From the NCBI GenBank assembly GCA_036405135.1, contig DASWYF010000048.1, positions 1 to 64,000 of the forward strand: DNA of 64,000 bases. Reading direction: 5' to 3'. The stretch is from Verrucomicrobiia bacterium (GTDB lineage Bacteria; Verrucomicrobiota; Verrucomicrobiia; Limisphaerales; JAEYXS01). Below the pieces are notes generated by a model. The model did no database searches. It had not been told where the DNA came from and was given only the letters and a program-made list of their open reading frames with translations. Both the position numbers and the translations under genes were made by a program. This document shows positions 53,334-62,528 of this stretch, in pieces. Each line of letters opens with the position of its first letter. Positions within the stretch are counted from its first letter, which is position 1.

Positions 53334-54819
53334 ATGGAAGACACCGGCCTATCATCCATCCGTCCCAGAAGTAAGCTCCGTCTCTTTTCTTTTGCTTGCT
53401 GGGGTGTGCTTTTCATCGTGGCGGGAGTGGCCATCTACCTCGTATTGACGGCGCGCCCCGCCTACTACAGCCCCGCCGCCCAAGTGCGGAAGAATGATGA
53501 CTATGAGAAGAAGCTGAAGCCTCTGCCCGTCCAGATGAAAGCAATTGTTGCATCTCCGGCCTCACCGCCAAACGTCACCCTCTCCACCAACCAGGGCGAA
53601 CTTCGCATCGAATATCCTGCCCAGAGTCAGGTCACCAGTGCTGTGCTTGATTTCACTGTACACCACGTCGATGGCGGGGCGATCGCCCGTCTGGGTGATA
53701 CCACCTTCCGGTTGAAACGCATCGGTACCGCTTGGGCACCGCCCGGCACCAACCACTCTTGGGGCACCTATTTGCCCGCACGGTTTTACGATGCCGACCT
53801 CAAGCCTTTGAGTGACGCCGATGTATCACCTGATCTGCCGAAGCAGTGGGAGCGGCAAATCCAGGTTCGCGACAACTATCCGCACTACCGCTTTGACTTT
53901 GAGATATTGGGTGGCGAGTGGAAAATGCTGAGTGCAAGTTTCCATGATGCGCGGACCCAGGCAACGCTCTCCTCCGGCTGGAGCGGCCAGGAATGGAAGC
54001 ACGGCTACAAATACGAAGCAGGGCTGCAGTTATGGCATCTTGCACCGGTGGATCTGATCGTGGATCTGGCCGCTGCCCCGGTGGAAATGGAAGAGATCGA
54101 GCCGCGCATGGGTGCCAGTTTCCAGGTCGGCGGCGCCTATTACCACCTTGTCTTCACCGGAGATGGTCTTTCCGGCGGTTCCTACGGCTCCGGCTCAGAT
54201 GGTAAAAAAGCGTATTTCAATCTGCCATTGAACCAGCCGAAACCGTCCTCAAAAAGAATGTGTCTTCATCTACCACTGCGATGTGTCTGCCTCGCATAGG
54301 CCCTTCGAGCTGGAATATCTGGATGCCGCCGGAAAGAAGATCGAGACCGCCGGCGGCGGCAGTTCCTCCAGCCAGATCATCCAAGGCCTGCGGGGTGATC
54401 TGGCAAATGTCCGAAAAATCCGCGTGCGCAAATTTCTCAGCGGCCATCGCGTGGTTCTCCATCTGCCGGGGCTTCCGGAACTGCCGCCGGGGAACCAGAA
54501 TGTGGACAACCTCTTCCGCGTCCGTGCGCCGATGCTGAAATTTGAGCGCGAGTATGAACAGGCGGAGTATATCCGGCGTATCACCCAGATGGACCTGGCC
54601 CACATCTCCACGCCTAATCTCCCGTCCGGCACCTATCCGCGCTGGTTCACCAACGCCACCCCCGTGGAAGTGCTGGAGGACTACGCCCTCATCATGGGTG
54701 TGCCGGGGCAGCTCTATGCCAACCCCGAAAAACTGGTGATTGAAAGAGGCCAGCTCCCTTGGCCGCTCGAACTGCGGGAGAAACTGCACAAACTGTGGGG
54801 AAAAATCACCGGTCCATGA
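53334..54819 (+). pseudogene. Frameshifted membrane-anchored paralogue of the 38969-40438 protein
   Basis: One gene split by a single-base shift near 54240. The first frame runs from 53334 with a transmembrane helix (GVLFIVAGVAIYLVLTA) and stops at 54299 after unrelated sequence. Shifting by one base at CCGAAACCG restores homology (FIYHCDVSASHRPFELEYLD against LLYHPSHAPSDKLFELIYLD in the paralogue) through to 54819. An extra A in that AAA run would explain it. It may be a recent pseudogene or a sequencing error. No other lesion is visible. Confidence 0.75.
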
Positions 54820-54877
54820 AATCTTTGATGCTCCGTGTCAGTGGACACCATGCCGCACCCTGCATTACATTCCCTCC

Positions 54878-55117
54878 ATGATCATCCGTTACTGGTGCCC
54901 AGGCTGTCACACCTTGCATGGAGAAGGTGCTGTGCGTCAGCCAGGTGTGCCTGGTGGTCCGGTCCGCTGTGCAGTCAGCGGCGCAGTGGTGACGTTACGT
55001 GGTGTGGCGGATGACCCAGATGACGTGGATTACGGCAAACCCCGCTGTCGCATCTGCCTCGCGGAAATCCAGACTCCGGCCGCACCCTGCCCGGAATGCG
55101 GCACACCACCCGTCTGA
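54878..55117 (+). CDS. Small zinc-ribbon protein
   Basis: A 79-residue protein starting MIIRYWCPGC. It has three or four pairs of cysteines: WCPGC, a lone C in VRCAVSG, PRCRICLAE and APCPECG, which suggests two zinc ribbons. No catalytic domain is present. It follows the frameshifted gene by 58 bases. The start is the ATG just before the first ribbon. The function is unknown. Confidence 0.6.
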   Translation: MIIRYWCPGCHTLHGEGAVRQPGVPGGPVRCAVSGAVVTLRGVADDPDDVDYGKPRCRICLAEIQTPAAPCPECGTPPV

Positions 55118-55123
55118 CATTTC

Positions 55124-56641
55124 TTACGGCTTCAGGAAAAACACATACGGATTATCCACGCGCCCGCCGCTGCTCACGATCACTGCGCGCCCACTGCCCG
55201 TCGTCCCCGCACTATTGATACCCACGATCGTGCTCTCCGTATTCACCGTCGTCAGCACGGGTGCACCATCTTTGCCAGCCGTTGCGGCTGTGAACTTCGT
55301 TTTATACGAAGTCACCGAATCCACAGAACTGATTGCGCCCGTCGCCTTGTGCGATGACGTCGTTTTGGAACCATTGTTCGTCAACTGTTGGGGCGCGCTC
55401 CAATTACCTTTTCCATCGAAGCGCGACATATACAGCTCCAGATCCTCCGGGTCATAACCGCCTGTTTCCGAGAACGCCGCCGTCAGCACGAGTTGCCCGC
55501 CCGCCAGCGTCGCCACCTGCCAGTTGGCCACCAAGCCCGGCCCGCTCTTCGGTGCGATGATGTTCACGAAATCGCCCAGCTCACCATCCGTGATCGGATA
55601 CGCCCGCACACATTGCTTCTCCGATTTCTCCGGCGCGCGGATCAGCCATTCCTTCCCGTTCGCATCCAGTGCGAGCACCGGCGGATTATTGAAGTTGTTA
55701 TACGTCTGATACTTTTCAAACATGTATAACGTGGAGAACTTCTTCCCGTCCCAATGCCGGATGCGATTTCCCGTCTGCTGATCAGACGGCCCGTCCTTGA
55801 TGCCTTGGTCCTCGCCCACGAAATGCGCGATCCCCTCCGCATCCACATAACCGCGCAGATTCATCAAGCCATCCTTCTTGGGCACCGTGTCCTCATACTT
55901 CACGTAAATACCCTTCTTGCTCATCTCCGCCTGCTCTTCCTTGGTCACAATGGGTGGCGGTATGAGTATATCCTTCACCACGCTGTTTGCGCCGTTCAAC
56001 GTCGCCTGCCGCACGAGCCCTGCGTAAGTCGCCGATCCCCAGCCCCGGATCTTGATACCTTCCTTCGTCATCTGGCCCCAGACGATGTGCGCGACACCCT
56101 TCGGGTCCACCGCTGCGAACCACGAATAAGAAGGCACTTTGTCATCACCAAGTGCTTTGCGATTAGACCAAGTGCCGCCCTCCAGGCAGCGGTAGACGAT
56201 CCGCCCGGCCGCATAACCTCCCGGCCCATCCAAAATCTCATTGGCCCCGATGTATTTCCACACGCAATAGATACGGCCCGCGCCATCCTGCACCAGCCGC
56301 ATGTAGCTCGCCGAATGCCCGGATTCATCATCGCTCAGGTTCTTCACCTCGCTCCACGTCTTGCCGTTATCCTTGCTCGTGCGGTAGTAGAGATACTCCG
56401 GCTTCCCGTAGGCGGGCCGCTCTGTATAGACGCTGTGGATTGTTCCATCCGCCCCCACCAGCACATCCGTGTAAGTCGCCAGCCCAGAGCTGGAGAGCTT
56501 CACCATCTTGTCCGCCGCTGCTGCAGCGGCACCACCGCCTCCTCCGCCCCCGGATGCAGCCGCATTGGCCGGTGAACGGTCACAACCCAGCAAGGTCAAG
56601 GCGAGGAAGGCAACGGCACAAGTCTTGGCAATGTATTTCAT
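55124..56641 (-). CDS. Sialidase-fold (BNR-like) lipoprotein
   Basis: A 505-residue lipoprotein. The signal MKYIAKTCAVAFLALTLLGC has an LLGC lipobox with Cys20, followed by a Gly/Ala-rich linker. The body has Asp-box-like repeats (SKDNGKTWSEVKNL, then GWGSATYAGLVRQ and FDGKGNWSAPQQL) and many IHSVY, AHIVWGQ and HFVGED strands, the six-bladed sialidase or exo-glycosidase propeller. Catalytic arginine residues are not certain, so it may bind rather than cleave sugars. Confidence 0.78.
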   Translation of the reverse strand: MKYIAKTCAVAFLALTLLGCDRSPANAAASGGGGGGGAAAAAADKMVKLSSSGLATYTDVLVGADGTIHSVYTERPAYGKPEYLYYRTSKDNGKTWSEVKNLSDDESGHSASYMRLVQDGAGRIYCVWKYIGANEILDGPGGYAAGRIVYRCLEGGTWSNRKALGDDKVPSYSWFAAVDPKGVAHIVWGQMTKEGIKIRGWGSATYAGLVRQATLNGANSVVKDILIPPPIVTKEEQAEMSKKGIYVKYEDTVPKKDGLMNLRGYVDAEGIAHFVGEDQGIKDGPSDQQTGNRIRHWDGKKFSTLYMFEKYQTYNNFNNPPVLALDANGKEWLIRAPEKSEKQCVRAYPITDGELGDFVNIIAPKSGPGLVANWQVATLAGGQLVLTAAFSETGGYDPEDLELYMSRFDGKGNWSAPQQLTNNGSKTTSSHKATGAISSVDSVTSYKTKFTAATAGKDGAPVLTTVNTESTIVGINSAGTTGSGRAVIVSSGGRVDNPYVFFLKP

Positions 56642-56842
56642 GGCGATAGGATGACGCGTATGTCAGCCTGAGCATTCATTGGCTGAACGCAGCCGTAGTT
56701 TTGCTTCGAAAACCTCTCTTGTCCATACTGTCGTGCCGGCAGAAATAGTTTCAGACTATCCTTTCTGATGAAAGGTTAGGAGTGTTTCTAGGAGGTCATC
56801 ACTTCCATTGCGTGTGGAGAGGTCCGGGGGTATCGTTCGCTT

Positions 56843-57253
56843 ATGTCGGATCTGACGCGCAAACCACCGGTCATCCCGGATGAAAACATTCCCGTGCATC
56901 ATGATGCCCGCGCCCCGCATCCAGAATCCACGGAATCGCCGGATGGCCGTAACTTCAAGCTGCACCCCTTGAGCGGTCTGTTGCTGATTACGCTGGATAA
57001 TCTATTCTGGGGCGCGGAAGCGATCTCGCTCGGGGTCGCCATTCCGGTGGTCGTCGTCTTGAGTTTTTCGATCACGCTGGTGGTGGTCACGTTCATCCAA
57101 AAATTTTTGGCGAAGAACACATTGGGGGTGAGCTTCACCAAGGCATTGTTTTGCGCGATCCTGGCCGGTATCCCCACCAGCATCATGGGGACGGCGTTTG
57201 GCGGGTTTGTCCTGCTCGCGTCGGGGTTGTCCGGATGGAAAAAGGGAAAGTGA
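56843..57253 (+). CDS. Hypothetical membrane protein
   Basis: A 136-residue protein with a polar, proline-rich N-terminus of 45 residues, then three hydrophobic stretches (ISLGVAIPVVVVLSFSITLV, ALFCAILAGIPTSIMG and FGGFVLLASGLSGW) predicted to cross the membrane. I do not recognise the family. It converges with the response regulator gene 56 bases downstream. No clear ribosome site is visible. Confidence 0.6.
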   Translation: MSDLTRKPPVIPDENIPVHHDARAPHPESTESPDGRNFKLHPLSGLLLITLDNLFWGAEAISLGVAIPVVVVLSFSITLVVVTFIQKFLAKNTLGVSFTKALFCAILAGIPTSIMGTAFGGFVLLASGLSGWKKGK

Positions 57254-57308
57254 GGCGCGGGATGACCGCTCGCTTCTCGCCCAATTCATTCGCCCGCCAA
57301 GCTAAAGG

Positions 57309-57995
57309 TCAGGCGCCTGCGGCCCCTTGGCCATCCACCCAGCGGACGGCATAGTGGATCAGCTCGGAGGCGGTCTTGAGGTCGAGCTTCTCCTTGATGT
57401 TCACGCGGTGGACCTCCACGGTCTTGATGCTGATGTGCAGTTCCGCCGCGATCTCACGCGTGCTGCGGCCCTGCCCGATGAGCTGGAACACCTCGAATTC
57501 GCGATCGCTTAACTTCTCCACGGGTGATGCGCTGCTGCGCCGGCCGGAGAACAGTTCCAAGATCTGCGCGGAAATATTTTGGCTCACGAAGATGCCGCCG
57601 CTCAGCACCTGCTGGATCGCGGTCATGAGTTTTTGGCTGCCTTCACCCTTCATCACGTAACCACGGCCGCCGGCGCGCAAGACGCGTTCGGCATAGATGG
57701 ATTCATCATGCATGGAGACGACGAGCACCGGCAGGCCGGGCTGGAGGGCGTGCAAGTCTTTGATGAGTTCCAGACCATTACGGCCGGGGAGGGAAATGTC
57801 TGCGATGACGAGATCCGGCTTGAGACGCATGGCCGCTTCGACAGCCTTTGAAGCACTCTCTGCTTCACCACATACCTCGAGCGTCTCATCTGTGCGCACA
57901 AGCAAGGCAAGGCCCTGACGCATGATCGGATGATCATCCACAATCAGGATTTTTTTCTTCGCCTTTTCAGCGGCGGCCTTCTTGCTTTTCTTCAT
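57309..57995 (-). CDS. NarL/LuxR-type response regulator
   Basis: A 228-residue two-component regulator. The receiver domain has acidic residues Asp20-Asp21, phospho-acceptor Asp66 (VIADISLPGRNG), the switch region VLVVSMHD and the lysine in GYVMKGEGS. The C-terminal LuxR HTH is LSDREFEVFQLIGQGRSTRE, followed by IAAELHISIKTVEVHRVNI. The ATG at 57995 has an AGGA site 7 bases upstream and is preferred to one 24 bases earlier. No histidine kinase is adjacent, so the partner is elsewhere. Confidence 0.92.
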   Translation of the reverse strand: MKKSKKAAAEKAKKKILIVDDHPIMRQGLALLVRTDETLEVCGEAESASKAVEAAMRLKPDLVIADISLPGRNGLELIKDLHALQPGLPVLVVSMHDESIYAERVLRAGGRGYVMKGEGSQKLMTAIQQVLSGGIFVSQNISAQILELFSGRRSSASPVEKLSDREFEVFQLIGQGRSTREIAAELHISIKTVEVHRVNIKEKLDLKTASELIHYAVRWVDGQGAAGA

Positions 57996-58253
57996 CGCGG
58001 ATTCCTGTTCGTGCTTCATGTAACTGCTTGAGGCCGGTTTGCATATCGGCATTTTTTGCACGAAGGTGCCTCACCATTTTAACATAGTGATGGCAACGGA
58101 ACGAGTATTAGAGGATTTCATCCGCGATGGCAAGTGCAGCGGTAGATGGGTACAAATAAGTGCTCCACCCCCTCCCTGCCATTTTAGCGGAGGAAGGAGT
58201 GGACCCTTTTGGCGTAGTGACAGGATTCTCTGTCTCCCGTCACACTAAATTCA

Positions 58254-59240
58254 TCAAACCGTCGGCAGATGCTCGCGGTATTGGGTGGGCGACTGGCCGA
58301 CGATGCGCTTGAATACGCGGTTGAAGTGCGTCAACGACTGGAAGCCGACTTCGTAAGCGATTTCACTCACCCGGAGGTTCGGATTAAGCAAGAGGTTCTT
58401 CGCCTTCTCGATGCGCACCCGGGAGACATAATCCGTGAAATTCAACCCCGTGTATTTCTTAAAGATCTTGCAGAAATAGAAAGTGCTCGTGTTCACCGAC
58501 TTCGCCACCTGGCCGAGCGTGATATCCTCAGCCTGATGCTCGTGGATGAATTCCTTGGCCTTGCGAATCACTGGTGGCTCGGCATTCGCCTGCTGCAGGG
58601 CGATCTGGTTGCAGACCATGCTCAGATGCTCGGCGAAGATGCGCAAGAGGCCGAGAACCGCTTCATATTGCTTGGGCGGAACGACTTTCGTGCTGAAATA
58701 GGCTTCGCGCAATTCACCCTGGTCCACGGAGACATTCCAAGTTTTGATCTGGTCGGAAGCCTTGTCGAACTGCGCTTCCGTGGGCTTGCGCTTCATGATC
58801 TGGCCGGTCTGGAGGAAACCGATGATTTGATCGCCCAGCTTCACTGGTACGGCACTGTCACTCAGGCCGAGGGCGCAATTCACCGTGGCGGGGCCATCAG
58901 CGGCCTTCTCCGTCAGCTCCTGCTGCGTTTGCATACAGGCGGCGCAGGAACGGCTGTGACCGGCCATCAGGGAACAGAAACCGTTCTCATGACGATGGCG
59001 ATAGAGGGGCAGTTGCCATGAATTCAGCGGTTGGAGCGTCATGGCCAGTCCCGTCGCGTCAGAAAAGGCGCGCTCATAATCCTGGTAGATCTGGGATTGC
59101 TGGAGGGCCTCAATCAGAAGTTTGTGCTGAGATTCGCTCAACGGAACTCCAGCCACGTTGGCGGGTGCGCCCAAACGACCGCCAGGCAGGGCAAGATTGG
59201 TTGCGATTTCGCGCTGATTGGTATGTTCTGTTGTTGCCAT
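58254..59240 (-). CDS. AraC-family regulator with PocR sensory domain
   Basis: A 328-residue regulator. Residues about 50-210 form a PocR-type ligand domain: WQLPLYRHRHENGFCSLMAG, SRSCAACMQTQQELTE and a cysteine in TVNCALGLSDSAVPV. Two AraC HTH motifs follow (DITLGQVAKSVNTSTFYFCK and VSEIAYEVGFQSLTHFNRVF). PocR domains bind small organic molecules such as 1,2-propanediol-like compounds; the ligand here is unknown. The ATG at 59240 is preceded by a region with palindromic TAAGGGA sites. Confidence 0.9.
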   Translation of the reverse strand: MATTEHTNQREIATNLALPGGRLGAPANVAGVPLSESQHKLLIEALQQSQIYQDYERAFSDATGLAMTLQPLNSWQLPLYRHRHENGFCSLMAGHSRSCAACMQTQQELTEKAADGPATVNCALGLSDSAVPVKLGDQIIGFLQTGQIMKRKPTEAQFDKASDQIKTWNVSVDQGELREAYFSTKVVPPKQYEAVLGLLRIFAEHLSMVCNQIALQQANAEPPVIRKAKEFIHEHQAEDITLGQVAKSVNTSTFYFCKIFKKYTGLNFTDYVSRVRIEKAKNLLLNPNLRVSEIAYEVGFQSLTHFNRVFKRIVGQSPTQYREHLPTV

Positions 59241-59311
59241 CACGAAACCAAATTTAGGGAATCCGCCAAAAAGCCGCAATTGGGCCACATCCTGAATTGT
59301 CCTATGGCATC

Positions 59312-59339
59312 TCCCTTACCCCACTAAGGGAATCCCTTA
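59312..59339. promoter_or_regulatory. Candidate operator with TAAGGGA/TCCCTTA repeats
   Basis: TCCCTTA at 59312, TAAGGGA at 59325 and TCCCTTA at 59333. The last two form a perfect 15-base palindrome with a one-base centre. They lie 72-99 bases upstream of the PocR-AraC start, suiting a regulator-binding site. The regulator is not known. Confidence 0.4.
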
Positions 59340-59551
59340 TATGACAATTAACGGTCACAACTAAAAATCATGATCCAGAAATACATCTATCAAAAAACGC
59401 CGCTTAATTCAATAAATCTGAGTTTTCAGCCTGTTTTAGTGAAATCCACCCCGGCATCTGACTAAAGCGCAATTTCAAAATCCGGCAATTCCTGTGTATG
59501 CGTATTTTGTTGAAAGCACTTTTCCAGCTCAGTTGCTGCAAGCAAGGGATG

Positions 59552-60025
59552 TTAAGTTTTCAAAAACTGCTGCCGCGTTTTCTGCAACCGCGCGATGACA
59601 ATTTCTGTCACACGCTTCATGATTTCATACCCTAGGGCAGGATCTTGCTCGCAACGCTCCCTTAGGCGAGTGCCGTAAAAGAAGATGGCATCCACCTGTG
59701 TTTTGGCTTCAGCTGAGAAATGCCAGTAATATGGCGGGAACAACCATGACCAGCCGAGAACATCGCCAGCAGCGAGAGTTTGGACGGGGACATGTTCATG
59801 CGGCGATCCTTCCGAAAACAATGTCACTTCTCCTGATTCCAGCAGGTAAAACCGGTTCGCGACATCGCCTTCTGCAAAGATCTTTTGTCCCGCGACAAAT
59901 GAGCAGGGCATGGCGCAATCTACTAATGCGAGCAGATGTGACTCGTTCATCCCTTTCAGAAAAGGATGCGCCCGTAAACGATTCATCAAATCCGTAGATC
60001 CGGTGTCCACAAGAGCTGTTTTCAT
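59552..60025 (-). CDS. Cyclic-nucleotide-binding domain protein
   Basis: A 157-residue protein built from one cNMP-binding domain (LKGMNESHLLALVDCAMPCS, VAGQKIFAEGDVANRFYLLE, GEVTLFSEGSPHE and LAAGDVLGWSW). There is no DNA-binding helix-turn-helix at the end, unlike CRP/FNR, so it probably acts as a sensory or regulatory partner. The phosphate-binding cassette RxA is not obvious, so the ligand is uncertain. The intergenic DNA on its downstream side is AT-rich. Confidence 0.82.
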   Translation of the reverse strand: MKTALVDTGSTDLMNRLRAHPFLKGMNESHLLALVDCAMPCSFVAGQKIFAEGDVANRFYLLESGEVTLFSEGSPHEHVPVQTLAAGDVLGWSWLFPPYYWHFSAEAKTQVDAIFFYGTRLRERCEQDPALGYEIMKRVTEIVIARLQKTRQQFLKT

Positions 60026-60248
60026 GGGGCAATTTCTACCGGATTAACTGCTCTTGCATCTCGTTCATTGCGAAATAACGGCTCGATTTTGCTATCCAGC
60101 AGCAAGAAATATTCGGCTTGGCAGAATTTCCCGTAAAATGTTTGGAACCAGCATATTAGCTCTTGTGCGAAATCACCCGTGCTCATTCGCTAACGCCACT
60201 TTCATTTGACACTTTCGCCCTTTTCCTGCCTAAGTGGATGCAGTTGAT

Positions 60249-60356
60249 ATGAACCGGGTAGCCGTAAAACAACAGAGCCAGTGCCTGACCTGCGGGACGA
60301 TGTCCCAGCAGGCCCGTCATTGGGCCGTTCTCGGCAACCCGGGAGTGAAGTTCTAA
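60249..60356 (+). CDS. Possible 35-residue peptide or structured small RNA
   Basis: A short frame, MNRVAVKQQSQCLTCGTM and onward, ending at 60356 with a CLTCG pair that could bind metal. The DNA also holds a hairpin of CCTGCGGGA and TCCCAGCAGG. A strong terminator follows 27 bases later, so some transcript ends here. No Shine-Dalgarno is visible. It could be a peptide gene, an sRNA or a leader for the gene at 60485. Confidence 0.35.
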   Translation: MNRVAVKQQSQCLTCGTMSQQARHWAVLGNPGVKF

Positions 60357-60382
60357 GAAACTAAGACAAACTAAGAATTTTC

Positions 60383-60423
60383 AAAAACCCACGGTTGCCA
60401 GAACAAAGGCACCGTGGGTTTTT
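60383..60423. terminator. Strong bidirectional terminator
   Basis: A 13-base perfect stem (AAAAACCCACGGT and ACCGTGGGTTTTT) with a 15-base loop has T-rich ends on both strands, so it can act in either direction. It separates the short frame at 60249 from the gene at 60485. Confidence 0.85.
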
Positions 60424-60484
60424 CATTTTTCCGTCTTGGGCTCAGCCCGGCGGGATGCAGTAACAGAAAGAAAAAAGTAGTAGT

Positions 60485-60838
60485 ATGAAAAATAGAAGTA
60501 ACATCAAACGGCTGGAGCCGAGGTTCGGACCTGACATCAGGTTCGCGCTGGAGCCCCGGACCACTCCCGAGGAACGGGAAAAGGAAAATGCGGAGTTCAC
60601 GCGGTTGCGCGAACGGTTGCTGACCGCTTTGCTGGCTCAGACACCGGATAGCACCTACCGGCGGGACTACATCGAGAATGCCATCGGAGAAGCCGAGGCA
60701 CTCGCCTGGGCCACGGCTCACCCGTTGCTGGTGTTCCCGGCCTTGGCCGAGGAAAAAGCCAATGAAGCCACTCAACGGGCCGAGCGGCAGGAAGGCATTC
60801 GCCGGAGAAGCGAAGGCCTTCTCCGCCGGGCCGCCTGA
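60485..60838 (+). CDS. Hypothetical protein, charged and helical
   Basis: A 117-residue protein starting MKNRSNIKRLEPRFGPDIRF. It is rich in Arg, Glu and Ala and probably mostly alpha-helical (PEEREKENAEFTRLRERLLT, ALAEEKANEATQRAERQ). No membrane segment or recognised domain is present. It lies between a terminator and the antiporter gene, 127 bases before the latter. Confidence 0.5.
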   Translation: MKNRSNIKRLEPRFGPDIRFALEPRTTPEEREKENAEFTRLRERLLTALLAQTPDSTYRRDYIENAIGEAEALAWATAHPLLVFPALAEEKANEATQRAERQEGIRRRSEGLLRRAA

Positions 60839-60965
60839 CTGAGGAAAGAACGCGTATGTCGCAATTTGCCCAATGCGTACGTCCGGTGACATTCGTATCA
60901 CGAATGCGTTTCAAACACTTTTCCCATTTGACGGTATGCGCGGTGCCCCGTAGCACTTCTCGCTC

Positions 60966-62414
60966 ATGGACGCGCATGCCGTAATCCAACCGAACCCGCT
61001 GATGATGCTGCCCTTCGCAGCATTGCTCGGCACCATTGCCCTTGGACCGCTCTTCTTTGCCAACTGGTGGGGCAAACACTATCCGAAAGTCGCCTATGCC
61101 CTCGGGGCCATCACGCTGCTATACTATTTCTTCGGTCTCCATGCCGGCACCCGCGTGCTGCATGTGGCGCAGGAGTATGTCAGCTTCATTGCCTTGATCG
61201 GTTCTCTCTACGTCGTCTCCGGCGGCATCCATATCTCGGTGAAAGGTGAGGCGACTCCCTTCGCCAATGTCGTCTTCCTCCTCGTCGGTGCCGTCATCGC
61301 GAATCTTCTGGGTACTACGGGCGCCTCCATGCTGCTTATCCGCCCGTGGATACGGATGAACAAATATCGCATCACCGCGCATCACATCGTCTTCTTCATC
61401 TTCATCGTGTCGAACGTCGGCGGCTGCCTCACGCCCATCGGCGATCCCCCGCTCTTCCTGGGGTATCTGAAAGGCGTCCCTTTCTGGTGGGTCACCGAAC
61501 ATTGCTGGCCCATGTGGCTCACTGGTATCGGTGTATTGCTTGCCATGTTCTTCGTGGCCGACACTTTGAACTATCGGAAAGCCCCCAAACCGGTGCGCGA
61601 GAAGCTGGCCGAGCCGCCGGACGCATGGAAGTTTGAGGGCACTTCAAATCTTGTTTTCCTCACCGTGATCCTGTGCGCTGTGTTCATCAACCATCCGCTG
61701 TTTCTCCGTGAAGCTCTGATGATCGGCGCGGCTGCTGGTTCCTATTACACGACCAAAAAGCATGTCCATGCGGCCAATGACTTCAATTTCCATCCCGTGC
61801 AGGAGGTCGCCATCCTCTTCATCGGCATCTTCGCCACCATGATGCCTGCCCTCGACTGGCTCGCCGCGAACACGAATGCCGAAGAAGTCGGCAAGCTCGG
61901 TCTCGCACTCAACCCTGCTTTCTTCTACTTTGGCTCCGGCATACTCTCCAGCGTGCTGGATAATGCGCCTACGTATCTCGCGTTCCTCAGCGCCGTCTTC
62001 GGTGCGTTCATTGATCCTCACACCATTGAGCAGATCCAGGCTTTCATCCAAAACGGCGGCGATCTCGCCACCCTCACAGGGCCTCACGCCGATCATATCC
62101 GGAACACCATCGCTGCATTGCAACAATACAAGCCCGAGTTGCTCGCTGCCAAAACCGTGAGCGTGGAACAAATCGAGATCGCCTACCTCCTCGGTAACGC
62201 GGAGCTGAACAAATACATCGTCTCCATCAGCATCGGTGCCGTCTTCTTCGGAGCGAACACCTACATCGGCAACGGTCCAAATTTCATGGTCAAAGCCATC
62301 GCGGATCAGCAAAAGGTCCACACCCCGAGTTTCCTCGGCTACGTCTTCAAATACAGCCTGCCCATCATGTTCCCGATGCTGCTGATCGTCTGGTTTTTCT
62401 TTTTTCGGAAATGA
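60966..62414 (+). CDS. Sodium:proton antiporter-like ion transporter (NhaD/ArsB superfamily)
   Basis: A 482-residue membrane protein with about 12 hydrophobic segments. Landmarks are LLGTTGASMLLIRPWIRMNK, SNVGGCLTPIGDPPLFLGYL and GILSSVLDNAPTYLAFLSAV, a duplicated helical-hairpin pattern found in the NhaD/CitMHS/ArsB ion transporters. Members annotated as Na+/H+ antiporters share these motifs. The ion is inferred from family only. A Fur-like palindrome and an AraC-type gene follow. Confidence 0.82.
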   Translation: MDAHAVIQPNPLMMLPFAALLGTIALGPLFFANWWGKHYPKVAYALGAITLLYYFFGLHAGTRVLHVAQEYVSFIALIGSLYVVSGGIHISVKGEATPFANVVFLLVGAVIANLLGTTGASMLLIRPWIRMNKYRITAHHIVFFIFIVSNVGGCLTPIGDPPLFLGYLKGVPFWWVTEHCWPMWLTGIGVLLAMFFVADTLNYRKAPKPVREKLAEPPDAWKFEGTSNLVFLTVILCAVFINHPLFLREALMIGAAAGSYYTTKKHVHAANDFNFHPVQEVAILFIGIFATMMPALDWLAANTNAEEVGKLGLALNPAFFYFGSGILSSVLDNAPTYLAFLSAVFGAFIDPHTIEQIQAFIQNGGDLATLTGPHADHIRNTIAALQQYKPELLAAKTVSVEQIEIAYLLGNAELNKYIVSISIGAVFFGANTYIGNGPNFMVKAIADQQKVHTPSFLGYVFKYSLPIMFPMLLIVWFFFFRK

Positions 62415-62493
62415 CCGCATTTACCCCCTGGATGAGTTGTCAGATTGCACACTAAGTGCAAAGTGCTCTATCATCCCGCTTGCAAACTCCTCA

Positions 62494-62518
62494 GTTAATG
62501 ATACTGAGTCTCATTAAC
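62494..62518. promoter_or_regulatory. Fur-box-like palindrome before the AraC-type gene
   Basis: GTTAATGA (62494-62501) and TCATTAAC (62511-62518) are perfect inverted arms nine bases apart, with TGAGTCTCATTA resembling half of the GATAATGATAATCATTATC Fur consensus. It lies 10 bases before the start codon of a PchR-like regulator. The position fits repression by an iron-responsive regulator, but this is inference. Confidence 0.5.
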
Positions 62519-62528
62519 GAAATCGTTG

